DNA of 64,000 bases from Hyphomicrobiales bacterium (GTDB lineage: Bacteria; Pseudomonadota; Alphaproteobacteria; Rhizobiales; JACESI01), in the NCBI GenBank assembly GCA_013911885.1, contig JACESI010000002.1, positions 62,001-126,000 on the forward strand. The letters are read 5' to 3'. A program made the position numbers and the translations under genes. Positions 9,191 to 17,265 of this stretch are shown here, piece by piece. The notes beneath the pieces are model-generated. The model did not search any database. It was not told the DNA's origin and was given only the letters and a program-made list of their open reading frames with translations. Each line of letters starts with the position of its first letter. The stretch's first letter is position 1.

Positions 9191-9444
9191 TCGGCATTTT
9201 GCTCGGCAGGTTCGCCGTCAGCCCGTGGACGCGGGTGGCGCTGCGCTACGGTGCCATCGCTCTCGCCGTGCTCCTGTTTCTTCTTGCGCTTCGGCGGTCC
9301 GGCGAGCGAGCGGGACGCCTCGCCGAACGCCTTGAAACCACGGAGAAAGTCAATGTCGTCCAACGCCGGATGCTGGAAGCGGCGGCTCGCCGTCCTCGCG
9401 ATCACCACGAGCTTGTTGAGCGGCTGCACGACGGTTCGTTCTGA
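9187..9444 (+). CDS. Putative inner-membrane spanin (Rz-like)
   Basis: 85 residues from ATG 9187, overlapping the endolysin stop. One N-terminal TM helix (GAIALAVLLFLLAL) is followed by an Arg/Glu-rich helical, likely coiled-coil region (ERAGRLAERLETTEKVNVVQ), the layout of i-spanins. The 3' half overlaps, in another frame, a lipoprotein ORF that would be the partner o-spanin. No homology-based identity is claimed; the call rests on topology, position after the endolysin and nesting. Confidence 0.7.
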   Translation: MIGILLGRFAVSPWTRVALRYGAIALAVLLFLLALRRSGERAGRLAERLETTEKVNVVQRRMLEAAARRPRDHHELVERLHDGSF

Positions 9445-9613
9445 GGAAGGCAGGCTCGCGACGTGCCCGCCCGTCGTCGAGTATGGCCGGGTGTTCCAGG
9501 CGCGGGCGGCCGAGGAACTGGCCCGGCTGCAAGAGGGATCGATGATCGCGGAAATGCTGAGCGATTACGCCGTCATGCGCCACCAGGCGCGGGCCTGTGT
9601 CGACGGTGGCTGA
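9353..9613 (+). CDS. Putative outer-membrane spanin lipoprotein (Rz1-like), nested start
   Basis: 86 residues from ATG 9353, which begins inside the Rz-like gene in a different frame. The N-terminus has a basic stretch (CWKRRLAVLA), a hydrophobic core and a lipobox LLSGC, so Cys24 would be lipidated. The mature part is short and charged, with three further cysteines (TCPP, ACVDGG and the N-terminal lipid Cys). This is the classic Rz/Rz1 overlapping architecture. The 9251 ORF-track start would add residues from the antisense of nothing functional and hides the signal peptide. Confidence 0.7.
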   Translation: MSSNAGCWKRRLAVLAITTSLLSGCTTVRSEEGRLATCPPVVEYGRVFQARAAEELARLQEGSMIAEMLSDYAVMRHQARACVDGG

Positions 9614-9639
9614 GTCCGACGTGGTCGATCCCGGCGCAG

Positions 9640-10056
9640 TCATGAACCCTCGAGCGTTTCCAGAACCGGGCAGTCCGGGACATCCTCTCCCGAACATCGA
9701 GCCGCAGTCACTGAGAGCACTTTTTCTATCCGCTTGAGGTCTGCGATCTTCGCCCGCACGTCCGCAAGGTGGCGCTCCGTCCGCTCCTTGACCTCGGCGC
9801 AGGTCGGCGCTGCGCCGTCTTCGAGCCCCATCAGCCCGCGAATGTCCTCCATCGAGAACCCGAGTTCGCGGCCGCGCAGGATGAAGCGCAGGCGCGTGGC
9901 GTGCGCGGCGGAATAGATCCTGTAGCCAGCGTCGGTACGGGGCGGGTCGGGCAGCAGGCCGGTCTTCTCGTAATAACGGATTGTCTCGATGTTGCAGCCG
10001 GTCGCCTGGGCCAGTTCTCCGCGTGTGATTCCGCTCTCGCGCTTGTGATCGGTCAT
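9640..10056 (-). CDS. merR: Mercuric resistance transcriptional regulator MerR
   Basis: 138 residues from ATG 10056; the longer ORF reaches through the mer operator and is rejected. An N-terminal winged-helix domain (GCNIETIRYYEKTGLL) precedes a dimerisation helix. Cysteines at 86, 121 and 129 match the three Hg(II)-binding cysteines of MerR, with the 35-residue spacing between the first two conserved. The gene is divergent from merT, and the operator between them carries the overlong 19-bp spacer that MerR untwists on Hg(II) binding. It is convergent with the phage spanin genes, 26 bases away. Confidence 0.93.
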   Translation of the reverse strand: MTDHKRESGITRGELAQATGCNIETIRYYEKTGLLPDPPRTDAGYRIYSAAHATRLRFILRGRELGFSMEDIRGLMGLEDGAAPTCAEVKERTERHLADVRAKIADLKRIEKVLSVTAARCSGEDVPDCPVLETLEGS

Positions 10057-10069
10057 GGGCAGTTTCCTC

Positions 10070-10100
10070 TTGAGCCTGTAGTCGCTACAGACCCTACACC
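10070..10100 (+). promoter_or_regulatory. mer promoter/operator
   Basis: Reading towards merT: -35 TTGAGC (10070-10075), a 19-bp spacer and a weak -10 TACACC (10095-10100). The spacer holds the perfect dyad CTGTAG-TCG-CTACAG (10076-10090). A 19-bp spacer with a central dyad is the hallmark of promoters activated by MerR-family distortion. The -10 assignment is the least certain part. Confidence 0.8.
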
Positions 10101-10131
10101 CATCGTCAACCACAGACGAGAGGTGCGCGAC

Positions 10132-10520
10132 ATGGCGCTGACAGACGACAGAACGGACAGCACGGGCGCGGATCGCCCGGCCCGAAAGGGCTGGCTCGCG
10201 GCAGGTGGGGTGCTGGGCGCCTTTCTCGCCTCGGCCTGCTGCATCGGGCCGCTGGTGCTGCTGACCCTCGGCATCTCGGGGGCCTGGATCGGCAACCTCA
10301 CGGCGCTGGAGCCCTATAAGCCGATCTTCGCTGTGATCGCGTCGGCTTCATCGGGGCGGGTTTCTGGCAGGTCTATTTCCGCAAGCCGACCGTCTGCGAA
10401 CCCGGCTCCTACTGCGCAAGGCCAGCATCGGCGCGCATCACCAAGAGCGCGCTCTGGGCCTCGCTCGTTCTCGTTGTCGCTGCACTCACCATCGACTGGT
10501 GGGCCCCGCTTCTCTACTGA
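10132..10520 (+). pseudogene. merT: merT mercuric transport protein, frameshifted
   Basis: Starts at ATG 10132 with a normal MerT N-terminus: KGWLAAGGVLGAFLASACCIGP (first TM, Cys pair) and a second TM up to about residue 70. At about 10341 one base is missing (gcg|tcggcttc where gcgctcggcttc is expected). After the break the +2 frame gives a normal MerT end: GFWQVYFRKPTVCEPGSYC, then a third TM with WASLVLVVAALTIDWWAPLLY and a TGA at 10520. As read, the original frame runs on into unrelated sequence. The gene is therefore probably inactive, or a truncated two-TM protein without the second Cys pair; a sequencing error in this one position is the alternative. Confidence 0.85.
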
Positions 10521-10538
10521 CCCCGAAAGGACACCCGC

Positions 10539-10841
10539 ATGAAGATCCTTGCACTTGCGCTGTTCGGCCTGACCGCCGTTGCGCCGATCACCGCCATCCC
10601 TGTTGCCGCGCAGACCGTCGCCGCCGAGCAGACCGTGACCTTCGTCGTGGACAACATGACCTGCGCACTCTGCCCCGTGACAGTGAAGCGCGCGATGGAG
10701 GGCGTCGATGGCGTGCGCGCCGTCGAGATCGACTTCGAGGCCCGCACCGCAACGGTCGTCTTCGACACCGCCGCGACGAGCGCCGACGCCATCGCAACCG
10801 CGTCGGCCAATGCAGGTTACCCGGCGCGCGTCTCGGGCTGA
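10539..10841 (+). CDS. merP: Periplasmic mercury-binding protein MerP
   Basis: 100 residues: a signal peptide ending near VAAQT, then a heavy-metal-associated domain with NMTCALC (Cys42 and Cys45) binding Hg(II) between two cysteines. The VKRAMEGVDGVRAVEIDFEA pattern follows the HMA beta-alpha-beta fold. It lies 18 bases after merT and just before merF, and would deliver mercury to the inner-membrane transporters. Confidence 0.93.
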   Translation: MKILALALFGLTAVAPITAIPVAAQTVAAEQTVTFVVDNMTCALCPVTVKRAMEGVDGVRAVEIDFEARTATVVFDTAATSADAIATASANAGYPARVSG

Positions 10842-10845
10842 CAGG

Positions 10846-11079
10846 ATGACCGAGCAAACCGACCGCAAGCTGATCGCGACAGGGATCGTCGGCACCGTCA
10901 TCGCAGCGCTCTGCTGCTTCACGCCGGTGCTGGTCGTGCTTCTCGGCGCCGTGGGCCTCTCGGCCTGGCTGGGTTGGCTCGACTACGTTCTGCTGCCCGC
11001 GCTCGCCTTTTTCGGCGCGCTGACCGTGTACGCGGTCTGGAGACGGCGGCGGCGCCAGATCACTCGAACGGATGGATGA
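10846..11079 (+). CDS. merF: Mercury transporter MerF, lacking the C-terminal cysteine pair
   Basis: 77 residues from ATG 10846, four bases after merP. Two TM helices; the first carries the CC pair (AALCCFTPVLVVLLG, Cys23-Cys24) shared with MerF. The second helix contains DYVLLPALAFFGALTVYAVW. Reference MerF proteins have a second vicinal Cys pair in the cytoplasmic tail, but here the tail is RRRRRQITRTDG with no cysteine. The 3' end overlaps merA by eight bases. Function as an inner-membrane Hg(II) importer feeding MerA is likely, but hand-off may differ from the model protein. Confidence 0.85.
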   Translation: MTEQTDRKLIATGIVGTVIAALCCFTPVLVVLLGAVGLSAWLGWLDYVLLPALAFFGALTVYAVWRRRRRQITRTDG

Positions 11080-12508
11080 CTTAATGAAAGACGATTGCTG
11101 CGCCCCTAAGGGCGATTTCGACCTTGCCGTGATCGGCGCCGGATCGGCCGGGTTCTCGGCCGCAATCACAGCCGCGGAAGGTGGCAAGCGCGTCGCGTTG
11201 ATCGGCCATGGTACTATCGGCGGCACCTGCGTGAACGTGGGCTGCGTGCCCTCCAAGACGATGATCCGCGCGGCCGAGGCCGTGCACGGTGCGCAGTTGG
11301 CGCGCCGATTCCCCGGCCTGCACGGCGAGGCGCAGGTATCTGATTGGGCGGCGCTGGTTGCAGCCAAGGACGATCTAGTCGCGACGCTGCGCCAGAAGAA
11401 GTACGCCGATCTGCTGCCGGGCTACGATAGTGTGACCTATATCGACGAGGGTCCGGCACGGCTCGTCCCCGGCGGGGTCGAGGTCGGCGGGCGCCGGATC
11501 ACGGCTCCCAAGGTCATCGTCGCCACAGGCGGCCGACCCGCCGTGCCCGACATCCCTGGGGTCCAGGACGCACCAACGCTCGACAGCACGTCGCTGCTGG
11601 AGCTGGACCAGTTGCCCGAAAGCCTGATCTTCCTCGGCGGCGGCTATATCGGCGTGGAGCTGGCACAGATGATGGCGCGGATGGGCGCGCGGGTTACCAT
11701 CGTCTGCCGCTCGCGCCTGTTGCCGCGCGCCGAGCCGGAGGTGTCCGAAGCTCTGACCGAGGCTTTGCGCGCCGAAGGTCTTACCATCCTCGATGGCGCG
11801 ACCTACCACGCCGCGCGGCGCGACGGGGGCCGTGCGGTGCTGACCGTGACCGTAAATGGCGCGAGGCGCGACCTGACGGCCGACCGCCTCGTCCTGACGA
11901 CGGGACGCGCGCCCAACACCGAGGGGCTGGGCCTCGCGGAGATGGGCGTCGAGACCGACGCACGTGGTGCGATCCGGGTTGGCGACGACATGCAGACCAC
12001 GAAGCCCGGCATCTTTGCGGCGGGCGACGTCACCGAACGCGACCAGTTCGTCTACATGGCCGCCTATGGCGCCAAGCTCGCGTCCCGCAAGGCCGTTCTG
12101 GGCGGGGCGGAGCGCTACGAGAACGCCGCGATGCCGTGGGTGGTGTTCACCGATCCGCAGGTTGCAGGCGTCGGGCTATCCGAGGCGCAGGCCCGCGCGG
12201 CGGGTCATGACGTCAAGACCAGTGTGCTGACCCTCGACAACGTACCCCGCGCGCTCGCCGCCCGCGACACGCGCGGCCTGATCAAGCTGGTCGCCGACCG
12301 GGCGACCGACCGCCTGCTGGGCGGCGTGATCATGGCGCCGGAGGGAGCCGACAGTGTCCAGACGCTCGTGATGGCGCTCAAGTCCGGCATGACGACGAGG
12401 GCGCTCGGCGAGACAATCTTTCCCTATCTGACCACGGTAGAGGGGCTGAAGCTCGCCGCGCAGACCTTCGACATGGATGTCGCCAAGCTGTCGTGTTGTG
12501 CGGGATGA
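11072..12508 (+). CDS. merA: Mercuric reductase MerA (short form without N-terminal HMA domain)
   Basis: 478-residue FAD/NAD(P)-dependent disulfide oxidoreductase that reduces Hg(II) to Hg(0) in the cytoplasm. An FAD motif (VIGAGSAGFSAAI) precedes the redox pair GGTCVNVGC (Cys53/Cys58). A second nucleotide site (FLGGGYIGVELAQ) and the ATGGRPA and AAGDVT blocks follow. The C-terminal vicinal pair CCAG (Cys475/Cys476) accepts Hg(II), which separates MerA from lipoamide dehydrogenase. There is no N-terminal MerP-like domain; instead residues 9-10 are a CC pair. ATG 11084 is an alternative start. It closes the mer operon. Confidence 0.95.
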   Translation: MDDLMKDDCCAPKGDFDLAVIGAGSAGFSAAITAAEGGKRVALIGHGTIGGTCVNVGCVPSKTMIRAAEAVHGAQLARRFPGLHGEAQVSDWAALVAAKDDLVATLRQKKYADLLPGYDSVTYIDEGPARLVPGGVEVGGRRITAPKVIVATGGRPAVPDIPGVQDAPTLDSTSLLELDQLPESLIFLGGGYIGVELAQMMARMGARVTIVCRSRLLPRAEPEVSEALTEALRAEGLTILDGATYHAARRDGGRAVLTVTVNGARRDLTADRLVLTTGRAPNTEGLGLAEMGVETDARGAIRVGDDMQTTKPGIFAAGDVTERDQFVYMAAYGAKLASRKAVLGGAERYENAAMPWVVFTDPQVAGVGLSEAQARAAGHDVKTSVLTLDNVPRALAARDTRGLIKLVADRATDRLLGGVIMAPEGADSVQTLVMALKSGMTTRALGETIFPYLTTVEGLKLAAQTFDMDVAKLSCCAG

Positions 12509-12596
12509 GGCCGATTTCCGGTGTCGATTGCGACCGTGGACTTCGGCACTATTTCGTGAATGGACATTGGATGAACCCGGCAGTAAATCATTGAGA

Positions 12597-12941
12597 ATGC
12601 GTAAATTCGCCTCACTCATTACCGTTGCGATTCTTGTGGTGTTTGCCGCGAGCACAATCGTGCATGCGGTGAGCGCGAACGCGATGGCGTTGGATATGGC
12701 AATGGCGGACGGCGGCGCGATGTCGATGCCCGAGTGCCAGGGCTGTCCCGAGGACGGCGACAGCGGCGCGAACGCAAGCTGCGATCTGATTTGTACTGCG
12801 CCCGCATTCGCCGTCCTGAAAGCGGTGGAACCCGCACAGTTCATGATGCCGTTGCTGCGTCAAGACCGGCCTCTCGGCATGGCCCTTCCGCGCGGGCTCA
12901 GAGCGCCGCCGGACCCTTTCCCTCCCCGAACTCTCATCTGA
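12597..12941 (+). CDS. Small secreted Cys/Met-containing protein of the copper cluster
   Basis: 114 residues from ATG 12597; the longer ORF start is not supported. An N-terminal hydrophobic signal (ASLITVAILVVFAASTIVHA) leads into a mature part with Met/Cys groups: MSMPECQGC, then NASCDLICTAP. The spacing is typical of small proteins found next to copper oxidases in Rhodobacterales, and the residues could bind Cu(I) or Zn, but I do not recognise a named family. It lies 88 bases after merA and 138 bases before the multicopper oxidase. Confidence 0.6.
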   Translation: MRKFASLITVAILVVFAASTIVHAVSANAMALDMAMADGGAMSMPECQGCPEDGDSGANASCDLICTAPAFAVLKAVEPAQFMMPLLRQDRPLGMALPRGLRAPPDPFPPRTLI

Positions 12942-13079
12942 TCCAACGGTTGGCCGCCTGCGAGGGCGTGTTTGCGACCGTTGGCCCGCGTCTCTGCACG
13001 CCTGCTTGGCATCTGGAGGCGCTCAGCCCTCGCGCCGCTCGCGCGAGATCGAACGGCACAATTCAGATGAGACAAACAC

Positions 13080-14528
13080 ATGACTTCGAATTTCCCATCG
13101 GCGCTGTCGCGCCGAGGCTTTCTGGCCGGTAGCGCCGCAGCCGGCGCCGCGCTTTCCCTGCACCCGGCCTGGGCAGATACGCACCGCGCCTTCACCCTGC
13201 GCGCCGCGCCGGGACGGGCGCGGCTTGTCCCCGAACCCTGGGGCGAGAGCGACGTTTGGTGCTATGGCGGTATCGTGCCGGGCCCCGAGATCAGGGTGCG
13301 GCAGGGCGACCGGCTGCGCATCGAGGTCGAGAACGCGCTGGACGAGGAAACGACGGTCCATTGGCACGGGCTGCGGGTGCCGAACGCCATGGACGGCGTG
13401 CCGAATCTGACCCAGGCGCCTATCGCGCCGGGCGAAACCTTCACCTATGAATTCGACGCGGTCGATGCCGGCACATTCTGGTATCACCCGCACCAGCGCA
13501 GCTTCGAGCAGGTCGGGCGCGGACTCTATGGCGCGTTGATCATCGAGGAGGCGGATCCGCCGCGGGTGGACCGCGAGCTTCTCTGGGTGCTCGACGACTG
13601 GCGGCTCACACAAGAGGCAGAAATCGACGACAGTTTCGGCGATTTCCACGACATGAGCCATGCCGGACGGCTAGGCAACACGGTGACGATTAACGGTCGC
13701 GCCCCCGACGCCGTGCCGGTGCGGACAGGCGAGCGGATCCGGCTGCGCCTGATCAACGCCGCCAATGCCCGCATCTTCGCGCTGGATTTCGGCGATCTCG
13801 CGCCGCAGGTGATTGCGCTCGACGGCCAGCCGGTCACGCCGCATGCGCCACTAGACCCGCGTGGATGGGTGGTGATCGGCCCGGCGATGCGGGTCGATCT
13901 GATGCTCGACATGACCGGAACGCCAGGCGAAACGGTGACGATCACCGACCGGTTTTTCTCAGACCAGAATTTCGGAGTGGTCGATCTGGCTTACGCCGAG
14001 ACGCCACTGCGCGACGCGCCGCCCGACTGGGACATGGCGCTGGCCCCGAACCCGCTGCGAGAGCCCGACATCGCCCGCGCCCGCCGCCACGAGGTGACCT
14101 TCACCGGCGGCATGATGGGCGGGATGGTCGAGCGGCAGATGGGGATTGAAAGCCAGGAAAGCATGATGGGCGGCGGCATGATGGGCCGGATGCACGACGG
14201 CAGCATCTGGTTCGTCAACGGCGTGGCGGCCGAAGGACATATCCTCGACCCGATGCTGACGCTGGAGCGCGATGCCAGCCACGTCATCGCCATGACCAAC
14301 GCCACCGCGTTCCACCACCCGATCCACCTGCACGGCCATTCCTTCCGCGTGATCAGCCGCGACGGCGCGCCCACGGCGCATCGCGAGTGGCAGGACACGG
14401 TGCTGATGGCCCCGCGCGAACGCGTCGAGATCGCCTTCGTGGCCGACAATCCGGGCGACTGGATGTTCCACTGCCACATCCTCGAGCACCAAGCCGGCGG
14501 CATGATGGGGGTGTTCCGTGTGGCATGA
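13080..14528 (+). CDS. Multicopper oxidase, CueO/CopA-like, Tat-exported
   Basis: 482 residues with a Tat signal (SRRGFLAGSAAAGAAL). All four copper-ligand motifs are present: HWHG (about residue 95), WYHPHQ (about 138), HHPIHLHGHSF (about 413) and WMFHCHILEHQAGGMMG (about 462) with the axial Met. A Met-rich insertion (MMGGMVERQMG...MMGGGMMGRM) near 345-380 resembles the Cu(I)-binding segment of CueO. The protein probably oxidises Cu(I) in the periplasm and protects against copper. It begins the tightly packed copper cluster and is followed 13 bases later by a second Tat-exported protein. Confidence 0.92.
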   Translation: MTSNFPSALSRRGFLAGSAAAGAALSLHPAWADTHRAFTLRAAPGRARLVPEPWGESDVWCYGGIVPGPEIRVRQGDRLRIEVENALDEETTVHWHGLRVPNAMDGVPNLTQAPIAPGETFTYEFDAVDAGTFWYHPHQRSFEQVGRGLYGALIIEEADPPRVDRELLWVLDDWRLTQEAEIDDSFGDFHDMSHAGRLGNTVTINGRAPDAVPVRTGERIRLRLINAANARIFALDFGDLAPQVIALDGQPVTPHAPLDPRGWVVIGPAMRVDLMLDMTGTPGETVTITDRFFSDQNFGVVDLAYAETPLRDAPPDWDMALAPNPLREPDIARARRHEVTFTGGMMGGMVERQMGIESQESMMGGGMMGRMHDGSIWFVNGVAAEGHILDPMLTLERDASHVIAMTNATAFHHPIHLHGHSFRVISRDGAPTAHREWQDTVLMAPRERVEIAFVADNPGDWMFHCHILEHQAGGMMGVFRVA

Positions 14529-14541
14529 CGAGGACGAGATA

Positions 14542-15477
14542 ATGAACATGAACAATCCAACCACAAATCTGCTTGGCCGCCGCAGCGTGCTTGCCATGCT
14601 TGGCGGTGTGGCCGCCGCCGTGCTGTTGCCAGCGCTGCGGGCACGGGCCCAGGGCATTGTGGTCCCCGCACTGGCCTTCGACGGCGATGCGCTCGTCGTT
14701 GCGGGCGCTCAGTTGTGGCGGCACGACCTGTCGGGCGGCGCCTCCGCAGCCTTGCCCACGCCACGCGCCCATATCCGCGCGCTCGCCTGTCACCCCGCGC
14801 GGACCGGGCGGCTGTTCGCGGCGCTGGACAGCGGCGGTCTCGAGCGGTCCGACGATGGCGGCGAGACATGGGCTGCCGCCTCGGGCGGCCTGCCACAGGC
14901 GCAGGTCACGGCGCTCGCCATCGCAGTCGGCGCGCCGGACACCGTCTATGCATTCGTCGCGGAAGACGGGCTCTGGCGCAGTGAAGACGCGGGGGAAAAC
15001 TGGTCCTTCATGATGGACCGCCCCTGGATCGCTGAGGCCGAGCGCGAGGTGCTGACGCTCGCCTCTGTCAATCTCGCCTCAGGCATGGGCGGCATCTGGA
15101 TCTACGCCGGCACCGAGCGCGGCCTGACCCGCGTGCCCGACTGCTTCTGCCGCTGGCAGGACGTGGTGGCGGGCGACGCAATGGATGCGCTGGTCGCGGG
15201 CACGCCGCCCGCGCCCGAGGCCCCGCTGCCCGAGGGCGAGCCGGTACTGGCTCTCGCCTCGGCAATGGCTGCCCCGGAACGACTTGTCGCCGCGCTGTCC
15301 TCAGGCCTTTGGGCCTCCACCGATGGCGGGGTGACCTGGTCGCGGGTTTCGAACATTGCCGCATCCGCGCTTGCTATTCACCCGACGGACCCGAACAGGA
15401 TCGCTGCCGCCACCGTGGACGGCGTGCTCCTTAGCCATGATGGCGGCACCGCCTGGGCCGCGCTCTCCACCACCTGA
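14542..15477 (+). CDS. Tat-exported BNR/sortilin-like beta-propeller protein
   Basis: 311 residues from ATG 14542. The twin-arginine signal is LLGRRSVLAMLGG. The mature part holds repeated Asp-box-like motifs: ERSDDGGETWAA, WRSEDAGENWSF, WASTDGGVTWSR and LLSHDGGTAWAA, that is a BNR/VPS10-type propeller. Proteins of this kind (NCBI F510_1955-like glycosylhydrolase family) occur beside multicopper oxidases and DUF411 genes. Despite the family name no catalytic activity can be read from the sequence. A role in copper handling is inferred only from the operon. Confidence 0.75.
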   Translation: MNMNNPTTNLLGRRSVLAMLGGVAAAVLLPALRARAQGIVVPALAFDGDALVVAGAQLWRHDLSGGASAALPTPRAHIRALACHPARTGRLFAALDSGGLERSDDGGETWAAASGGLPQAQVTALAIAVGAPDTVYAFVAEDGLWRSEDAGENWSFMMDRPWIAEAEREVLTLASVNLASGMGGIWIYAGTERGLTRVPDCFCRWQDVVAGDAMDALVAGTPPAPEAPLPEGEPVLALASAMAAPERLVAALSSGLWASTDGGVTWSRVSNIAASALAIHPTDPNRIAAATVDGVLLSHDGGTAWAALSTT

Positions 15478-15488
15478 AAGGATCAAAC

Positions 15489-15908
15489 ATGAAACGTATT
15501 GCTCTGACCACTTTCCTCGCCCTTGCCACCCCGGCCTTCGCCGCAGAGCCCGTGACCATCTGGCGCGATCCCGGCTGCGGCTGCTGCGACGCCTATGCCG
15601 AATACCTTCGGAACGAGGGCTTCGAGGTCACCGTGATCGACGACCGCAATTTCGACCAAAGGTCGATCGAGATGGGCGTGCCCGAGCGGGGGATCGGCTG
15701 CCACCTTGCCATGATCGACGGCTATGTTGTCAGCGGTCTTGTCCCGTCCGAGATCATCGAACGCCTGCTTGAGGAACGCCCTGCCATCACGGGGATCACG
15801 TTGCCCGGCATGCCCGGCAATGCCCCTGGCATGGCTGCTGCCAAGACGGGCACCCTGCGCACCTATGCCTTCGGACCGGAGGGCGTGGCGGTCTATTCCG
15901 ATGAATGA
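15489..15908 (+). CDS. DUF411 periplasmic metal-binding protein (copy 1)
   Basis: 139 residues with a cleavable signal (ALTTFLALATPAFA). The mature part begins with TIWRDPGCGCCDAYAEYLR, the DUF411 motif with a CGCC cluster, and contains GIGCHLAMIDGYVVSGLVPSEII and LPGMPGNAPGM further on. Family members bind copper or are linked to metal resistance. The gene lies 11 bases after the propeller gene and overlaps the next small ORF by eight bases. A paralog on the opposite strand lies at 21.3 kb. Confidence 0.88.
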   Translation: MKRIALTTFLALATPAFAAEPVTIWRDPGCGCCDAYAEYLRNEGFEVTVIDDRNFDQRSIEMGVPERGIGCHLAMIDGYVVSGLVPSEIIERLLEERPAITGITLPGMPGNAPGMAAAKTGTLRTYAFGPEGVAVYSDE

Positions 15909-16044
15909 CGGCGCGGGCCTGTTGGCTGACACACTGGGGACCGCGTTTGCGATCCTCGCGATGACCCTCGGACCCATTCTGGCCGTGGCAGCACTTTGCC
16001 TCGTGGTCCGGGCAATCCTGAAGCACATAAGGAGTTCGACATGA
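15901..16044 (+). CDS. Small single-TM membrane protein
   Basis: 47 residues from ATG 15901, overlapping the DUF411 stop; too short for the track, where it is hidden in a longer frame. One or two hydrophobic helices (AFAILAMTLGPILAVAALCLVVRAIL) and a basic C-terminal tail. It overlaps the next ORF by ATGA, which supports real translation. No family recognised. Confidence 0.5.
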   Translation: MNDGAGLLADTLGTAFAILAMTLGPILAVAALCLVVRAILKHIRSST

Positions 16045-16217
16045 ACGGAACTTTAGGCGGCCCGGGAACGGGCTTCATGGGCGATCCCATGGGCCAGATG
16101 ATGGGTGGCCCCATGACGGGCATGATGCTGGGTGGCGGGCTCGTTTTCCTGCTGCTGATTGCGGTGCTGATCCTCGCGGCGGCGGCCCTGATCAAATACT
16201 TGCGGAGATCGGCATGA
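16041..16217 (+). CDS. Small Met/Gly-rich single-TM protein
   Basis: 58 residues from ATG 16041 with AAGGAG upstream. The N-terminus is Met/Gly-rich (MGDPMGQMMGGPMTGMMLGG), reminiscent of Cu(I)-binding methionine motifs, and is followed by one TM helix and a basic end (YLRRSA). It overlaps both neighbours by four bases, so it is part of the translationally coupled run. A role as a membrane copper-binding accessory is an inference from composition and context. Confidence 0.55.
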   Translation: MNGTLGGPGTGFMGDPMGQMMGGPMTGMMLGGGLVFLLLIAVLILAAAALIKYLRRSA

Positions 16218-16696
16218 GGAGCGTCGGACTGTTGTCCGGAGGCGTCCTCGCTCTGGTCGCGGGCTTGGCCGCCTGGGTCATGGCGGCCGAAAGGCAGAAC
16301 ATCCCGGAAGGGTTGACCTTTCTGGGTACGCCGGTGACGGCCGAACAGGTGGCCCTTGGGCAAGACCTTTATGCGGCCAATTGCGCCTCCTGCCACGGGG
16401 CGAACCTGGAAGGACAGCCAGATTGGCGCAGGCGGAACGAAAATGGCCGAATGCCCGCGCCGCCGCACGATGAAAGCGGCCATACCTGGCACCATGCCGA
16501 CCGGCCCCTGTTCACGATCACGAAACTTGGGCTCGGCGCCGTCGTGCCAGGCTATGAAAGCGATATGCCCGCCTTCGATGGCATCCTGTCCGATGCCGAA
16601 ATAGCTGCAGTGCTTGCCTACATCAAGAGCACCTGGCCCGAGCGCGAGCGCGGGTTTCAGGCCGAAGTGACAGTCAACGACGGGGACGGATCATGA
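16214..16696 (+). CDS. Membrane-anchored or secreted mono-heme cytochrome c
   Basis: 160 residues. An N-terminal hydrophobic segment (VGLLSGGVLALVAGLAAWVMAA) exports or anchors it. The heme motif is CASCHG near residue 58, and the likely axial Met lies in GYESDMPAF, followed by the class I cytochrome end LSDAEIAAVLAYIKSTWP. It would carry electrons in the periplasm. It overlaps its neighbours by four bases on each side, inside the copper/thiol-redox operon. Confidence 0.88.
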   Translation: MRSVGLLSGGVLALVAGLAAWVMAAERQNIPEGLTFLGTPVTAEQVALGQDLYAANCASCHGANLEGQPDWRRRNENGRMPAPPHDESGHTWHHADRPLFTITKLGLGAVVPGYESDMPAFDGILSDAEIAAVLAYIKSTWPERERGFQAEVTVNDGDGS

Positions 16697-17265
16697 CAGT
16701 CGGTACGGAGCGGGGCGTGCGCCGGGTCTCGCCTCTGGCGTTGGTGCCCTTGATTGTCTTTGCCGGTCTCGGCGCCGCCTTCTACTGGGGGCTGTTCAAC
16801 AATGACGACCGGCTGCCCTCGACGCTGATCGGCCGGCCGGTGCCGGATTTCAACCTGCCGCCGATAGACGGCCGTGATGACGGCCTTGCCACCTCCGACC
16901 TCGCGGGCGGGGTGTCCATCGTCAATGTCTGGGCATCCTGGTGCGTGCCCTGCCGTGTGGAGATGCCCTTGCTGGTCGATCTGGCCGAAACCGGAACCGT
17001 CCCGATCTATGGCATCAACCACAGGGATCCACCCGAGGCCGCATTGGCCTTTCTGCGTGAACTCGGCGATCCCTACACCCGCATCGGCGCCGACCGGAAC
17101 GGACGTGTTTCCATCGACTGGGGCGTGTACGGCCTGCCGGAAACATTCGTGATCGATGGCGATGGACGGATCGCCTACAAGCATGTCGGACCCTTCGACC
17201 GCCGCGCGCTGGACGAAGAGATCCTGCCCGTCGTCCGCCGGTTGCAGGCGGGGGACGGATCATGA
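16693..17265 (+). CDS. DsbE/CcmG-type thioredoxin-like protein
   Basis: 190 residues: an N-terminal TM anchor (LALVPLIVFAGLGAAFYWGLF) and a thioredoxin fold with the redox motif ASWCVPCRVEM and a cis-proline region GLPETFVID. GINHRDPPEAALAFL is typical of CcmG/DsbE, which reduce apocytochrome c for heme ligation. The nearby cytochrome c and the CcdA at the end of the operon support a reducing role in the periplasm. Overlaps ATGA on both sides. Confidence 0.88.
   Translation: MTVGTERGVRRVSPLALVPLIVFAGLGAAFYWGLFNNDDRLPSTLIGRPVPDFNLPPIDGRDDGLATSDLAGGVSIVNVWASWCVPCRVEMPLLVDLAETGTVPIYGINHRDPPEAALAFLRELGDPYTRIGADRNGRVSIDWGVYGLPETFVIDGDGRIAYKHVGPFDRRALDEEILPVVRRLQAGDGS

Noticed and set aside
10330-10350. 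Programmed frameshift in merT
   Set aside because: No slippery heptamer or stimulatory structure is evident; a simple one-base loss explains it.
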